In this document: in pieces, positions 52,774-64,000 of the stretch
Layout of the letters: each line of letters begins with the position of its first letter
Position numbering within the stretch: position 1 is the stretch's first letter
Assembly: GCA_945910005.1 (NCBI GenBank)
Contig: OX246749.1
Location: 18,571,809 to 18,635,808, forward strand
Reading direction: 5' to 3'
Source: Isoperla grammatica
Lineage: Eukaryota; Arthropoda; Insecta; Plecoptera; Perlodidae
Length of the DNA: 64,000 nt
Program-made: the position numbers and the translations under genes
Notes under the pieces: model-generated
Told to the model about the DNA's origin: nothing
Database searches by the model: none
Seen by the model: the letters and a program-made list of their open reading frames with translations, nothing else

Positions 52774-53960
52774 TCTAATTGACCAGCGGGCAAAGCGTCC
52801 ACTCAGATCCTTAATTGATTTTAACCAACAAAGAGCGTGGTGATCTGTTACTATGTTAATGTGATTTCCCCATATGTAAGGTCTAAATTTTATCAGTCCA
52901 TAAATAATTGCTAAAGTTTCTTTTGACGTAATGTTATAGTTTTTCTCTGCTTTTGTTAGAGACTACGCGACACATACCCGACTGGATGCATTTCGCCATT
53001 ATATTTTTGCAATAATACACAACCTACTCCGTAATCGGAGGCGTCTGCGTGTAACTCGGTAACTTCGGCTTGGGGGTTAAAGAATGCTAACACAGGTGCT
53101 GTTGTAAGGGCTAGTTTTAGCTCATCAAAAGCTTTCTGTTCCAACCCTGTCCAGACAAAGGCTTGATCCTTTTTACATAGCAAGTGTAAGGGTCGAGCAA
53201 TTTTTGCAAAATTCTCAATAAATTTTCTATAAAAATTTGCCATTCCTAGGAATCTTTGAACGTCTTTAACGTTAGTGGGAGAAGGAAAATCTCTGACGGC
53301 CATGACTTTGTCTTCGTCAGGGAAAATTCCTTTGTCGCTCACAAAATGCCCTAGGACTTTAACTACTTGATAACCAAACTTACATTTTGATGGCTTTAAT
53401 TTGAGATTGAATTGTTTTAATCTTTGTAATACTTTTTCTAATCTTTCTAACAACTCTTTGAACGTACTTCCAAATATTATTATATCCTCCAAATATATTA
53501 ATACCTCTTTAAAATTGAGGTCTCCCAACACTCTGTCAGCTAACCTTTGAAATGTGGCTGGTGCACTTGTCAGCCCGAATGGAAGTACTTGAAATTCGTA
53601 CAATCCACCGCTACTAGTTACAAAAGCAGTGTATTTTTTGGACTCTTCGTCCAACGCAACTTGCCAAAATCCTGAAAACATGTCTAGTGTGATAAAATAT
53701 TTGTTACCTCCTAGATAACTAAGAAGGTCATCTATTACAGGAAGTGGGTATGAATCGCCCACACTATGCTCATTTAGGCGGCGATAATCGACCGCAAACC
53801 GGTAACTGCCGTCCGGCTTCTTAACTAATACAACGGGAGAAGAGTATTCACTATTTGAGCGCTTTATCACTCCATGTTCCAACATTTCTGTAACTTGTTT
53901 ATTTATGATCTCCTTTTCTGCCGGCGATACTCGATACGGCGCTCGTTTTATTGGAACCTC
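52774..53960 (-). pseudogene. Gypsy reverse transcriptase/RNase H, frameshifted
   Basis: Typical RT blocks: VVLVKKPDGSYRFAVDYR, ITLDMFSGFWQV, LPFGLTSAPATFQ, then the active site, here YLED (GAG at 53488-53490) instead of YxDD. RNase H starts TELHADASDYGVG. A 2-nt shift near 52965 moves the frame within RNase H. The frame extends upstream of the MLEHG methionine to about 53990, where another shift separates it from protease. Confidence 0.9.
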
Positions 53961-54192
53961 GTCCCTAAGTTTTATCTTATGGGTGGTCGCTTGTCTCTAT
54001 ACTTATCAAGAACATTTTTCATATCATCTATTTGATCGGGACTCAAATTTTCATTTATATCTATGTCAGGTAACGGGTCGACATGTTCTGTCATGACTGT
54101 GGTACCCCGAAGAACCGATTGAGTTTGATTAGAATGGTTTACTAAGTTTACATAGGCGTTATGTTTTCCTTGCAGAGGTTTAGTGCTTAAGT

Positions 54193-54850
54193 CTAAATCT
54201 TCTGCTTCATAAGCTTTGTATTTTTTGTAAACCTAACCGGGTTTATCTCTCGATTAACTTCTATTAATTGTGTGCTATGCGGCAACACCCTTACATCGTC
54301 ACACGCTTTCCATTTCACAGGTGGGATTTTATCCAGAATGTCTCCTACTAGAATCAGAGGGGTGATCAACTCTTCTGATCGAGTGGATTGATTTTCTGGT
54401 GTAGTGTGATTATCCATATCTATGGGACTTGACTCATCCGCGTTTGTTGAAGTTTCACTTTTCCGTTCTAATTGAACTAATTCATCTGAAACCAACTTCT
54501 GCGTAGAGTTTGCCATCCTTAAGAAGGGGATTATCACTTCGTTAAGACCTACCTTTAATGTGAGTGAACAATTGACATAATCTATTTGAGCCCTGTACTT
54601 CTTTACGAAGTCAATACCTAATACTAATGAAGGGGTTCCCTTCTTATACATAATTATAAACTTGTGTGGACATTCACACTCCTGAAATTCTACAATTACC
54701 TCGGCTTCTTTATCAGCCCTTAAGGGATGTCCCGTAATGGACCACAACAATGGTGCTGACGTAGCACTCGAGCGTTTATTCCCGCTATTTAATAACTTGT
54801 TATTTATTCACGACACGGCCGAACCTGTGTCTACCACAACAGGTATATTT
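54193..54850 (-). pseudogene. Gypsy aspartic protease, interrupted
   Basis: The active-site VDTGSAVS lies at about 54810-54840, immediately followed by TGA; after it the frame continues with ITGHPLRADK and SLVLGIDFVKKY, the family's second conserved block. A Glu/Ser/Thr-rich linker towards RT follows. Confidence 0.75.
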
Positions 54851-55025
54851 ACCCATGTATTTACTTTTCCACTTATACGTGTGTTCCCTACTGCTTCTAC
54901 TATCATAGTGTCTCTAGGCGACCTTGTTCTCTCGCCCTTCTTTCCACTCTTTACTATAAGTTTTCTTAAGGTCGCCCGCTCTAGTTTTCCGGAAGACGTT
55001 CCATATTATTCGAAGTTACTGCGTA

Positions 55026-56272
55026 GCATTGTCTTATAGTGTGCCCCGAGCGTTTGCAACGTTCACATATGGGTTGACCAGTAGTGGTTCGAGTGCTCAC
55101 GGGGGTTTGGTTTTGCCTGTCAATCGCGGCTTTCGCGGATTAGGTTCGCTCTGTTGTCCTCCCCTTGGTATTCTTTCGTGACGGAATCTGGGTGGACCTT
55201 GGTTCGAGGAGAAATTATTTGGTCTCCTATCCTGAGTTTGGTTCCCATTCCCTTGGTATCTACCTGGGTTGGGGAAACTCTGGCCCCCTCTATTCCCATT
55301 GGTAAATAACTGTCGGGGTTTATAATTATTATTATGGCTGGGACCTGCTTGACTGCACCTATTTTCCTGTATCCTGACTAATTTCTCCATGGTTCGCAAC
55401 AATTTTGTTTGTTGGTCTTCCATGTTTCGGTGAGGAGTAGCTTGGTAACCCGAGTTGATTTGAGCCCGACTATTGACGGGAGTTGCAAATGGCGGCCCTG
55501 CCATATAGGGCGTGTCTCCATTGTCTCCTCTATTTCCTATGAGTGTTCGGGCTCCTTGCAACTGCTGCATACGTTCTAAAACCTCGTCTGCAGTTTTAAG
55601 GTCTAGCATGGCCATTCTCTCAATGTTTGCTGGCAGCATGCCTCGAATTACTTGATCCTTAATGTCTAAATTAGACATGTGAGGGTTAACCAAGCTACAC
55701 AGCTGAAGTTTATCATAAAAATATGTCGTGAAAGGTTCCTGTGTTAACTGCATCCTATTTCTAAGTTTGTTTTCGTTGCTTTCGTGGTAGCCTATTGGTT
55801 CAAATACTTTTCTTAGCCCTTCCAAAATTTCACGGTAATTATCAGTAGACAACACTCTGGTTTTAAACCACATATCGGCAGGACCTTCGAGATAGATTTC
55901 GATATTTTTTCTCATCTCAACTTCGTCCCATTCGTTTATCCGACCTGCCTTTTCGTATTGTTGAATAAATTCAGATACGTCTTCGTGTTGCTGACCCGCG
56001 AAGGTAATTGGCCTGTGTTTGTCACGTTTATTAGAAATAGGCGGCATGATGCTTGAGTTAACGTTATCTCGTGAAGAATTTAGATCGCTGCTACTAACAC
56101 TTCGTACAAAATTTTCCGGATCACTTTCCGAATCGATATTTGTATCATGCAATGCTGCGGTAATTTCAAAAGTGTTTGGCAACAAAACACCGTTATTTGG
56201 AGTGGACGGATTATCGTCTTCGTATTCACTAGCAATCACTAAGTATTCGGGAGAAGTATTTTCATCGGACAT
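55026..56272 (-). pseudogene. Gypsy gag with zinc knuckle in a shifted frame
   Basis: The main frame 56272-55097 (391 codons) begins MSDENTSPEYLV and contains a Ty3/gypsy capsid-like domain (FAGQQHEDVSEFIQQYEKAG, GPADMWFKTR) and a Gly/Asn/Arg-rich tail. A one-base shift at the C run near 55102-55110 separates it from a CCHC zinc knuckle (CERCKRSGHTIRQC) at 55026-55067. Starts 60 nt downstream of LTR B. Confidence 0.85.
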
Positions 56273-56311
56273 AGTTAACCATCATTATAAGAATTTGAAA
56301 TTTGTTCTTTA

Positions 56312-56329
56312 CCCGGCGCAATACACCAT
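56312..56329 (-). other. Primer-binding site of the retroelement
   Basis: TGGTGTATTGCGCCGGGT on the minus strand begins two bases after the end of LTR B (TTGCA). The TGG start and position are those of a tRNA primer-binding site; the tRNA is not identified. Confidence 0.7.
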
Positions 56330-56331
56330 AT

Positions 56332-57483
56332 GCAACGACCCCGGCTTTTGGGCGTTGGTATATTGACTGAATTTACTTGTTTTATTATTTAGTTAGATGT
56401 TAAACAATTAATTAATTAATTAATGAATTTATAGATTTCTTACTGTTTCGCCTCCACCACGACAGGTAGGGTTGTCGAGCCCAGATAGAAGTTAGAGCAA
56501 TGTTACTTAATTATTCACTTGCATAGCCAAGAGGTAGGTTCACTTTAGAATAGTGATCTCAAATTCTTATAATCGGATGTAGAGGAGATGGTTAACATGA
56601 CACGACACTTTTATAGTTGTAAATGTTTATTTGCCATTTTAGATAGATTCTTAGATACAGGTCGAGGTCTTTACATAGACTTAAAGAAAGAAGTTTGTAA
56701 AGCCTCAATCATGGTTGAAGCTGAAGCGCTTTGAAAAGGTTTAATATTTAACACTTGGTCATCTAACAACCTGGCAATTGCCTTGTCGGTAAATACTGGA
56801 CATTGATAAGGTAATGAAAGAATATTCCCCATTCCAAAATAATACACTTAACAATAATGTGGATTGACTCACCAATGGTTTCCTTTGGTATTAACTGATA
56901 GCTTTAGCGATGATTTTAAAAGAGTACTTATTTAACACTTGAATTTATAAGAGCCTAAGCGATTTGGCGATCGAGTCCTGTCTGCGACGTCTCCTGCTCC
57001 ATGTCCCGCTGTATAGTCGATGTGATTATGTCTGAGTGTCCTCAAGGCGTGGGCCTGCTTATATAGGAACCCTCTTTTGGGGCTGTATACGTGCCGTGGA
57101 TGTGTTATGTGTTTATGCGAATCATAATTATGAAGAAATCCTCGGACTGAGTTTCACCGATCAGAGTGTGTCGTAGTGATATTTGACCCTTTACTTATTG
57201 ATTCATAACGGCGATTGCCGAATGAGTGGCCGAAAACAATCGGTGGGGTGAGTGCGTGTTTATTGCAACCGGACGAATTTAGATGTAAATGATGTGTGAA
57301 GCTCAGTAACTGCACGGTAAGAAGTGTCTTGCGAAAGACGTAGGTAAAGTTATACCCGTGATGTATTTGTATGTGACTCTATGTATCCAACCGTCACACA
57401 TGTGTTTGTATTTGTATGTGATTGTGAGTCATCCGAGAGGTAAGGTTGATAATGACTATGATGGTTATTATCCAACCGTCACA
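56332..57483 (-). repeat. Gypsy element LTR B, shared by two copies
   Basis: Same ends and content as LTR A (TATATAAG near 57060, AATAAAA near 56385), differing by small indels such as a 15-base addition near 57370. To the left it is followed by primer-binding site and gag, so it is the 5' LTR of the left copy; to the right it is preceded by polypurine tract and accessory ORF, so it is also the 3' LTR of the right copy. Confidence 0.8.
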
Positions 57484-60308
57484 CAACCCCCGTCCCAAGC
57501 TTAGACCATCACGTACTTTTACGCCTGGAAAAGTAAAACGCAAAAAATGAAAAACGAAACGCAAAAAAAAACACGTAACAAAATAGAAAAGAAACCATGG
57601 TCAGAGTACTGACAAATGTCCACTTTACGTCACCTTAAATACAAAAGAATAAACCATAACAAATGGTATAAAACATGCTAAGCATTGTTGCAAAAATCAT
57701 AAACCTGAAGTATACTAAGCGTATACAAAAAAAGAAAAACCCAAAACAAAAGTCACAAAATATGCAAGGCAATGTTTCAAAAACCATAAACCTTACGTAT
57801 ACATAATGTATACAAAATTACAAACCATAACAAATGTATAAAGTACGCAAAACAATGTTGCAAAAACCATAAACCATATGTATACCAAGCGTATACAAAA
57901 TAATCAACTATAACAAAGTGTTATAAAATATGTAACACACCATGTGTAAAAAACCATAAACCGTACGTAAAATGAACAAAGAACAAGTAACAAACCCTTA
58001 CTACGCGACAAAAGTCAAATTAAGAGGCGTGGCCCCTAAACATTTCGGGTAACCATCTGAACAAACAAACGATTGCCGTAAATAATGAACGTGAAAGCTC
58101 AAGACATGCATTAAACAAAATGACACGAACATGAATGTGAAGTACATACAATGTACCAAAGTAGATCGAGTTGTTACTTGCCTGTCACATGGCACCTGGT
58201 TATACCGTATGTATGAAAACGACGAGAGCAAGCACCTGACTGTGGACTACCTCAACATTTGGTTGCAGGATTGAATGAATGGAATGAAACAATGGCGTTC
58301 GTGTGTGAGTAGTGAGACGTGATATGTATCAGATATCAAGAAAGTAATGACTGCAAGAGGACACAAAAGTGTGCGCGTCGAATGTTTATCGACTCACGCA
58401 CATGTGCAATTATTTAAATGATCGAATTAATGCAGTATGACACGCGTAAGTGTAAGATTTGACTGATCGACACCGATACAACAACGAGCGGTTAACTAAA
58501 ACAGTTCCAAAAGGAACATAGTACTATCTCCGTACTATATGAAAGAACAATTAATGTATCATAGCCTTCACGCATAACATTATCGCACAACACTCACTCA
58601 ATGGTAAATTGTATCTTGGCCATCGGGCATAACAATACCAAGGGGGTGAAACGGATTTCTAGAATCCTAACGTCAACATTGTGACAATTATTCTCAACGT
58701 CATGAGAAGTTTAGACGGCGCACACGTAGGCGCGTAAGTATATGCTCGGGTATCGCAAATGTGGATCAGAACAAAAGGTTGCCCCAAATGTGGGAAAATT
58801 CAGACATCACCGGATGTATGTTTTAGTCTGCAACGAAACAAACCCGAGGTAAAACGACTCGGTAAAATGCGTCTGATACATAACATGAATTCAAAGATTG
58901 TCAGCACCTGTTCACGCCGGTGGATGAAGTACAAGATCTGTGTATTTGGTACACGTCAGAGTGTACATAATAATTACTCGAAGGTCCGTGGTGAAATTCC
59001 ACAAAACAAGCAACCCCCTGGGGATTCAAAATCAAGCCACAACAATGCACACGTGTGTGAGCACCCCGGGAAACCCGGCAAAGTGTCCCACGCCACGCAG
59101 GCGGTAGCCTAAAAAATGGTGAATGACAGTGTACACGTGGGTGAGCCCCGGGAAGTCCGGCAAAGTTCTCACTCCACGTGGGCAGAAGTCATATTTACGA
59201 ACGACATTCCATGGTAGTGGGATTGTAAACGACCCGCACCATGGAATGTGCTTAAACACAGCCTTCACGATGGTGGAATCAAAACAGGGAGGGGTAATGA
59301 CAGCGCACACGTGGGTGGGCCCCGGGAAGTCCGGCAAAGTTCCCACACCACGTGGGCAGGAGTCAAAAAAAATGAAGGATACAACAAAAATTGCATCCCA
59401 AACAACCCAATCTAGAGTTGTGGCCGAAATACGTCACTTAAGTGAGCGTCGTCCAGAGGTCAAAGTGATTTTTTCGGAGAAGAAAGAGAAGAACTCTTTC
59501 TAGATTTAGTTAGGCTGGGACGTTAACATTTTAATCCCGTCAATGAAGTACCAACAAAAATATGGTGAAAAAATGTAAAAAATATCTTTAAAAAAAAAAC
59601 ACACAATCTAGTGCTGTGGCCGAAATATGACGACCGCATTGGACGTGACCAGATGTCTAACTCAATCCATCTCTATAATGTGCTATTGAGAAAAATGATT
59701 TTTGTCCAGTCAAGAACACCACCGTGAGAGAAGATGAACACCGACGTAGATGTAGTTGTCGGGGTTTTTCAGAGGAATGCTAGCACATCATCTTGTGATG
59801 AATGCACCAGCATCCTGTTTAACGACGCGGCTGAAGGCCTCTGAAAATAGCGTCGGCTCTTTAAGTCGCCTTGTACGACGGGCAGCAGCTACCCTAGACC
59901 TATTCGTGCCCGGGTCTAGACAGGAAACTACCTTCTTACACCGTATAAAATGCGGGTATCGGAAACACTTTGGTGGATTTAAGGATGTTATTGTGAAAGA
60001 ACTAGTTTGACGGGGATGTATTCGTCGGTGTTTTCAGTGGAATGCTAACACATTACTATGCGATAAATGTATTAGCAATTTTAGCATCCATTTAACGACG
60101 CAGCTGAAGGCCCTGAAAACAGCGTCGGCTCTTTAGGTCGCCTTATACGACTGGCAGCAGCTACCCTAGACCTATTCGTGCCCGGGTCTAGACAGGAAAC
60201 AAAAACAACTTTACTTGTTGGTCAGAACCAACGAAAAACATTATCGAACCATGTGTGTATACCTGGAAAAAATCAATAAACATAACAAGGAAAACGTAAA
60301 CATTACAC

Positions 60309-61313
60309 TTATGCATCATTCATCACCATGACTATTACATTCGAGTTTGTCTGCGTTCCGCGAGACAGTGTAGTGACCCGCGGAAGGACGACAATGGGGA
60401 TTGGCCATGTCGGAAGCGTACGCGCTTTTGTATTCACTGCACACATCACACACGCACAGCTCGGATTCACCTGCACGTCGTTTAAGGACACCATGCCTCT
60501 CGGAATTTGAGGCAGGTCGTTGTTGAGACTGTTGTTGTTCGTGCCACTGGAGGTAGACGCGTGTCTGTTGTTCGGGGAACGGGTGTGAGTTGGTGATGAC
60601 GGTCGTGATGTCACCAGGTTGATCGGCGACGGGGAGGTGCGTGAGGTTGTAGGCACCTGGGAACGTTCACGTGACCTCTCATCCAACATGCGCGTGGCGA
60701 GGCCAGCGAGGAGGTCAAGTGGGCTGGGTTCCCGGTATCCGTATGTTGACGTCATCACGGCACGAGATAGCGGCTGGGTGGGCAAAGCGTGGCTTCGCTC
60801 GCCGTATTGCAGTGTATACATTGGGTTGGCGAAAGTAATAGACTGACCATGGTGAATGTCGATGATGTCAGCGGGTCCACGAGGACTTGGGTTGTTGTAC
60901 CAAGTCGGGATGGAGATGGCTGACACCGTTGTGGGCGGTCTGGACCGCGGCCGTGATGTCCAAGTACCCCTCCACCTGAGTAGTGGGTCAGGGAGGTTCC
61001 ACATCCCTGGAGCGGTTGATCGGCTTGGACCTGGTATCGCGCCCCTGGTTAGGGCAGCTGGCCTTCTGACCGAGGTGGTGGTAGTTGTCATCCCACAAGA
61101 CCTCGGGAGTATCAGCCTGGGGGAGTACAGAGGCGGTAGCTCTGTGGTTGGTCCCCAACGGTCCGCTGGTGACAGCCGGGTCATGATTGCGGGACGACCC
61201 ACTGCGACGTTGACTCGCATGTGGTGGCCAGTGCTCGTCAACACCCGAGAAGTGAAGATCAGCTCTCCTGGGAGGGGACCAACGTCGCAATCCCAGGCTG
61301 AATCTTGATTCAT
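60309..61313 (-). CDS. Accessory ORF, second copy, 334 aa
   Basis: Counterpart of 45168-46172; same length, fewer than ten substitutions by eye, no break. Confidence 0.6.
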   Translation of the reverse strand: MNQDSAWDCDVGPLPGELIFTSRVLTSTGHHMRVNVAVGRPAIMTRLSPADRWGPTTELPPLYSPRLILPRSCGMTTTTTSVRRPAALTRGAIPGPSRSTAPGMWNLPDPLLRWRGTWTSRPRSRPPTTVSAISIPTWYNNPSPRGPADIIDIHHGQSITFANPMYTLQYGERSHALPTQPLSRAVMTSTYGYREPSPLDLLAGLATRMLDERSRERSQVPTTSRTSPSPINLVTSRPSSPTHTRSPNNRHASTSSGTNNNSLNNDLPQIPRGMVSLNDVQVNPSCACVMCAVNTKARTLPTWPIPIVVLPRVTTLSRGTQTNSNVIVMVMNDA

Positions 61314-61357
61314 GGTCTGAGACAGAATCCATGAAGCATATAGTTACGTATAGTTTC

Positions 61358-62614
61358 TTATGCATAATTAATATTGTTATATGCGTTCTGTTCTCCCAAT
61401 GGGGTTAAATTAAGTCTAATTGGTACACTTAGATTCCTAACTTCGTCGTAGACAACGGGGGGATTCAAGACTGCACATCTCTCTTGGAGTGACGTGGTTG
61501 AAGCAGTTAAAGGGGCAAGCGCTTGGGGAAGAATCCTTGTAGGTAACTGGGGCGATTGGACTGAAGCAATTAAAGGAGAGGGGGCTTGGGGTAGACTCCT
61601 CATAGATATATAGAGCAAAGCAGGATCAGGTTCTAGAGGTTCGGGAAACCTTGTCAGTGAACTCCTGGGAGGTCGTGTGGATGCGGTAGACTGGGGTTGT
61701 CGCCATGTCTGCGAGGCAACAGGGATAAAGTCTGGCCGTGCAGGGGTAAGCGGTATAGGGAACCAGTCTTTCCACCTATTTCCCAATTTCCAATATAGGA
61801 TCCCTTGACTTATAATGGTAATCCCTAATAGTATGCCAATCAGGGTGTACAACCAGTAGGGTAGATGCCCCTCTGAAGGTATCTCGTGTATCCGTTCCCC
61901 TTCGGGTTGTATCCATGAGTATAGCGTTGAGGTGTTATGGGTCTGATCCGTGAATATTCTATTATCCTTTATTAACAAAGATTTATTAAGCCAATGCCCT
62001 ATCGTAATGTGGAACACCCGCAATGGGAGTTGTGTGTTCCTACCCTGGGGAAGTCGTGACCACCCGGTAATAGGCGTGGCGTTTTTCCCGACTAACACAG
62101 TACATCTACCACTCGAGGCTTGTATATAAAGTGCCATATGAGATCTGTCTATATGAACATCCATCGTCTCCCCTCTGGAACAGGTTACTTTTACAGGGAG
62201 GGGAGTTTGGAACAAAATAACTTCGTTTTGTGACAATGACAGGGACCTTAGAGGTGAACCTGGCACATAACATTGAAGAGGACATTTGAATTTTAGGTCC
62301 CCTGTGGAACCCCCATTTAACAGCAAATCTAGGCAAAGTTTCAAATAACTTTCCTTGGAATCTAAGGCACTGAGAAGACACAAATCGGAATGTTTTTCAC
62401 ATTCCAGTTGCATAACATTTATAAGTTTAGATTTGTGGTCTCGTATGAGAGCCACCTTTCGATCACGAGGTAACTTGGTGACACAAATTTCTTGAAAGTA
62501 AATCATGGGGATGACCCCTAAAGTAACTACTTGTATCGCATCGACCTTTCGATTGCGTACAGGAACGTAAAGTTTAATTATAACCGTGTGTTTTGAAAAT
62601 ACACACTTAATCAT
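61358..62614 (-). CDS. Env-like transmembrane ORF, second copy, 418 aa
   Basis: Counterpart of 46217-47473 with the same length, transmembrane helix and ATGATTAA overlap; three or four substitutions seen. Confidence 0.65.
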   Translation of the reverse strand: MIKCVFSKHTVIIKLYVPVRNRKVDAIQVVTLGVIPMIYFQEICVTKLPRDRKVALIRDHKSKLINVMQLECEKHSDLCLLSALDSKESYLKLCLDLLLNGGSTGDLKFKCPLQCYVPGSPLRSLSLSQNEVILFQTPLPVKVTCSRGETMDVHIDRSHMALYIQASSGRCTVLVGKNATPITGWSRLPQGRNTQLPLRVFHITIGHWLNKSLLIKDNRIFTDQTHNTSTLYSWIQPEGERIHEIPSEGHLPYWLYTLIGILLGITIISQGILYWKLGNRWKDWFPIPLTPARPDFIPVASQTWRQPQSTASTRPPRSSLTRFPEPLEPDPALLYISMRSLPQAPSPLIASVQSPQLPTRILPQALAPLTASTTSLQERCAVLNPPVVYDEVRNLSVPIRLNLTPLGEQNAYNNINYA

Positions 62615-63273
62615 TGGAAGAGTAATAGGCGGACAACGAGGTCAAGTCAATTGCCAACTGGTACTCTGTGATGCTCAATTGGGCCACATTTTTCGAAATC
62701 CACTGGTGTAAAGTGTCAGGTGACACCACATCAGGGTGTAATATGTGAGACACAACTTTGATACACAAGGTTGTGAATATTTATTGAGCCTAGTGACATG
62801 TCGCACGGGTCCATTTCAGGTGGTGTATTAAAGTTAACCTCATAACTTGGGGTCAATTCTTCCAAATCTAACATTTTTTGATCGGTAACTACCGTCATTA
62901 CATTATCCAGTTTGTTAGGGTTGAGGAGACCTGATCCTTGGGGATCTATTCCAAAAAGTGGTTCGACGTCTCGCTCATTTGACATAAGGTTGGGTTTCGG
63001 ACCATTCATCCACTTAAACTCTGCACCTGCCCAAGGGAGTTCAAATTGGCAATGACCTTGTCCTGTTCTCTCCGTTCTAGATTTTAACACTCTCTGAGGT
63101 AATTTTACCTTAATTATTAATGGTAGGACGTCGTCATAAGTCACTACTCCAGGTATTTCTGTGATGGTTACTCCTGTAACCACCCTCCTGTCTTCGCTTG
63201 ATGATGTTACCGTCGCCAAGTGCGTCGATAACATGAACAAGTAGACTGTTATAATCGCTTGAAGAGCGACCAT
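62607..63273 (-). pseudogene. Signal-peptide env-side ORF, second copy, frameshifted
   Basis: Counterpart of 47466-48134. Near 62750 the copy has two bases fewer than the first copy (GAGACACAAC against GAGACATACAAC), so the frame from the ATG at 63273 stops early at 62731; the rest of the original frame remains to 62607. Confidence 0.7.
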
Positions 63274-64000
63274 GGTCGATATGTAACGAACAGGAGCACT
63301 CCACTTGAAGGGAGTTAGCCTGGCGTTCACTCGGCTCTTATGAAGAGAACCGACGTTTGTGATTTTCACAAATTCGTGAAGAAAATTGTTTGGGGGTTTT
63401 ATTAACGAACGGGAATGAACCCTACGTTAACCCAGATCTCATGGAGAGAGATATATGTGATTTTTACACAATTTTTTGAACGAAAGTCGTTATGGGAGTT
63501 TATGAACGAACGGGAGTTTAACCCGACGGCGCCCCAGATCTCACAAAGAGAGATATTTTGTGAATCTACACAAATTCAGTTGTTGAAATAACTGTAATTT
63601 GTGCGCTCATTTTTTGGACAATTGGTTACGTTAAAACAGTAAATATTGAAAGCATTGTAAACCCATCCAAAGTGTATACCGTCTTTGGATTGGTTTAAGT
63701 CAGTGTGCTTTAGTGTGATTGTTTCAGAAATTCCGTTGTTAGAATACGGCTTTCATGACACCGCTTACTTATCCCTATTTTGGAATTTATAAAGATAATA
63801 AATGAATAAATAGATTCATTTTTTCATTGTATCCACTTTAATCAGTAACAAGACTGGTTTTTTGGGGGACTTTAATCTAAAGTGACTAAGCCAACCCTGT
63901 ATGCTCCGCAAACTATCGGTGAATGAGCGATAACCAATCAAAGATCGATATTTTTTGCAACAAATAAGTGAATCAGTGATTGGACAGTGCGAACACCCGC

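Larger units (their letters stand above)
41208..57483 (-). mobile_element. Env-bearing Ty3/gypsy retroelement, 16.3 kb
   Basis: A complete copy from LTR A to LTR B, transcribed leftward: LTR, primer-binding site, gag, protease, RT, RNase H, integrase, membrane ORF, two env-side ORFs, accessory ORF, long 3' noncoding region, polypurine tract, LTR. It resembles errantivirus-type elements but is much longer than the usual 7-9 kb. gag and pol are damaged; env-side ORFs are open. LTR B is shared with a second copy to the right. Confidence 0.85.
57484..64000 (-). mobile_element. Second gypsy copy, 3' half only
   Basis: Continuous near-identical copy of 42341-48860, offset by about 15.14 kb: 3' noncoding region, accessory ORF, Env-like ORF, signal-peptide ORF and leader repeats. 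The window ends within it, so pol and gag of this copy are not seen. Confidence 0.9.

Noticed and set aside
55097..55112. Programmed frameshift in gag
   Set aside because: The shift lies at a C run before the zinc knuckle rather than at a gag-pol border, so an indel is the simpler explanation.
41208..64000. Giant LTRs of more than 7 kb containing env genes
   Set aside because: A primer-binding site at 56312-56329 and a polypurine tract at about 42342-42353 mark ordinary 1.1-kb LTRs; the longer identity is explained by a tandem copy.

Overview
The window is nuclear DNA of an invertebrate animal, probably an arthropod. The reasons are spliceosomal introns, trypsin-like host exons, SINEs with target-site duplications, TATA plus TCAGT/ACAGTT initiator promoters, and a dense load of animal-type mobile elements. 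No single marker fixes the species. Nearly the whole window is mobile or repetitive DNA; host coding sequence is limited to one isolated exon at 148-321 and one serine-protease exon that has been split apart.

Layout. Positions 1-9700 are a satellite array with 71-bp and 80-bp units, each carrying a CRE-like palindrome, interrupted by SINE copies. Positions 9960-10370 are a ~91-bp minisatellite. The last exon of a trypsin-like gene (minus strand) begins at 32909 and ends at 10374; it is interrupted by a 303-bp SINE (32575-32877, 11-bp duplication) and by a complete Polinton/Maverick (10933-32520, 21,588 bp, 6-bp duplication GGCGTC, terminal inverted repeats).

The Polinton is the centrepiece. 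Its plus-strand block encodes a packaging ATPase, two small Polinton proteins, a chromodomain integrase, a penton-like minor capsid protein, a basic virion-like protein, the major capsid protein, an exonuclease-like/BIR fusion, an adenain-like protease and an unassigned protein. Converging from the other side is a protein-primed DNA polymerase B gene, read here as five exons whose phases all match. Several genes carry their own TATA-initiator promoter. A complete piggyBac transposon (28369-31096) sits in the TATA box of the polymerase gene. The polymerase has one in-frame stop and a small virion-like gene also looks broken, so this copy is probably no longer autonomous. Together the genes form an integrating, capsid-forming virus-like element of the adintovirus/Polinton type.

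Positions 32900-41200 hold decayed elements: a LINE reverse-transcriptase fragment, a SAP-SWIM-YqaJ nuclease gene and DDE transposase remnant that resemble an ISL2EU-type DNA transposon, several small inverted-repeat elements, and a second LINE fragment.

Positions 41208-64000 are an envelope-bearing Ty3/gypsy retroelement in tandem. A 1.13-kb LTR (41208-42340), a 14-kb internal region read on the minus strand (gag, protease, RT/RNase H, integrase, a membrane ORF, signal-peptide ORF, transmembrane Env ORF, accessory ORF) and a second LTR (56332-57483) are followed by the 3' half of another copy. The two copies are nearly identical and repeat at about 15.1 kb. gag and pol of the complete copy carry several stops and frameshifts, while the env-side ORFs are open.
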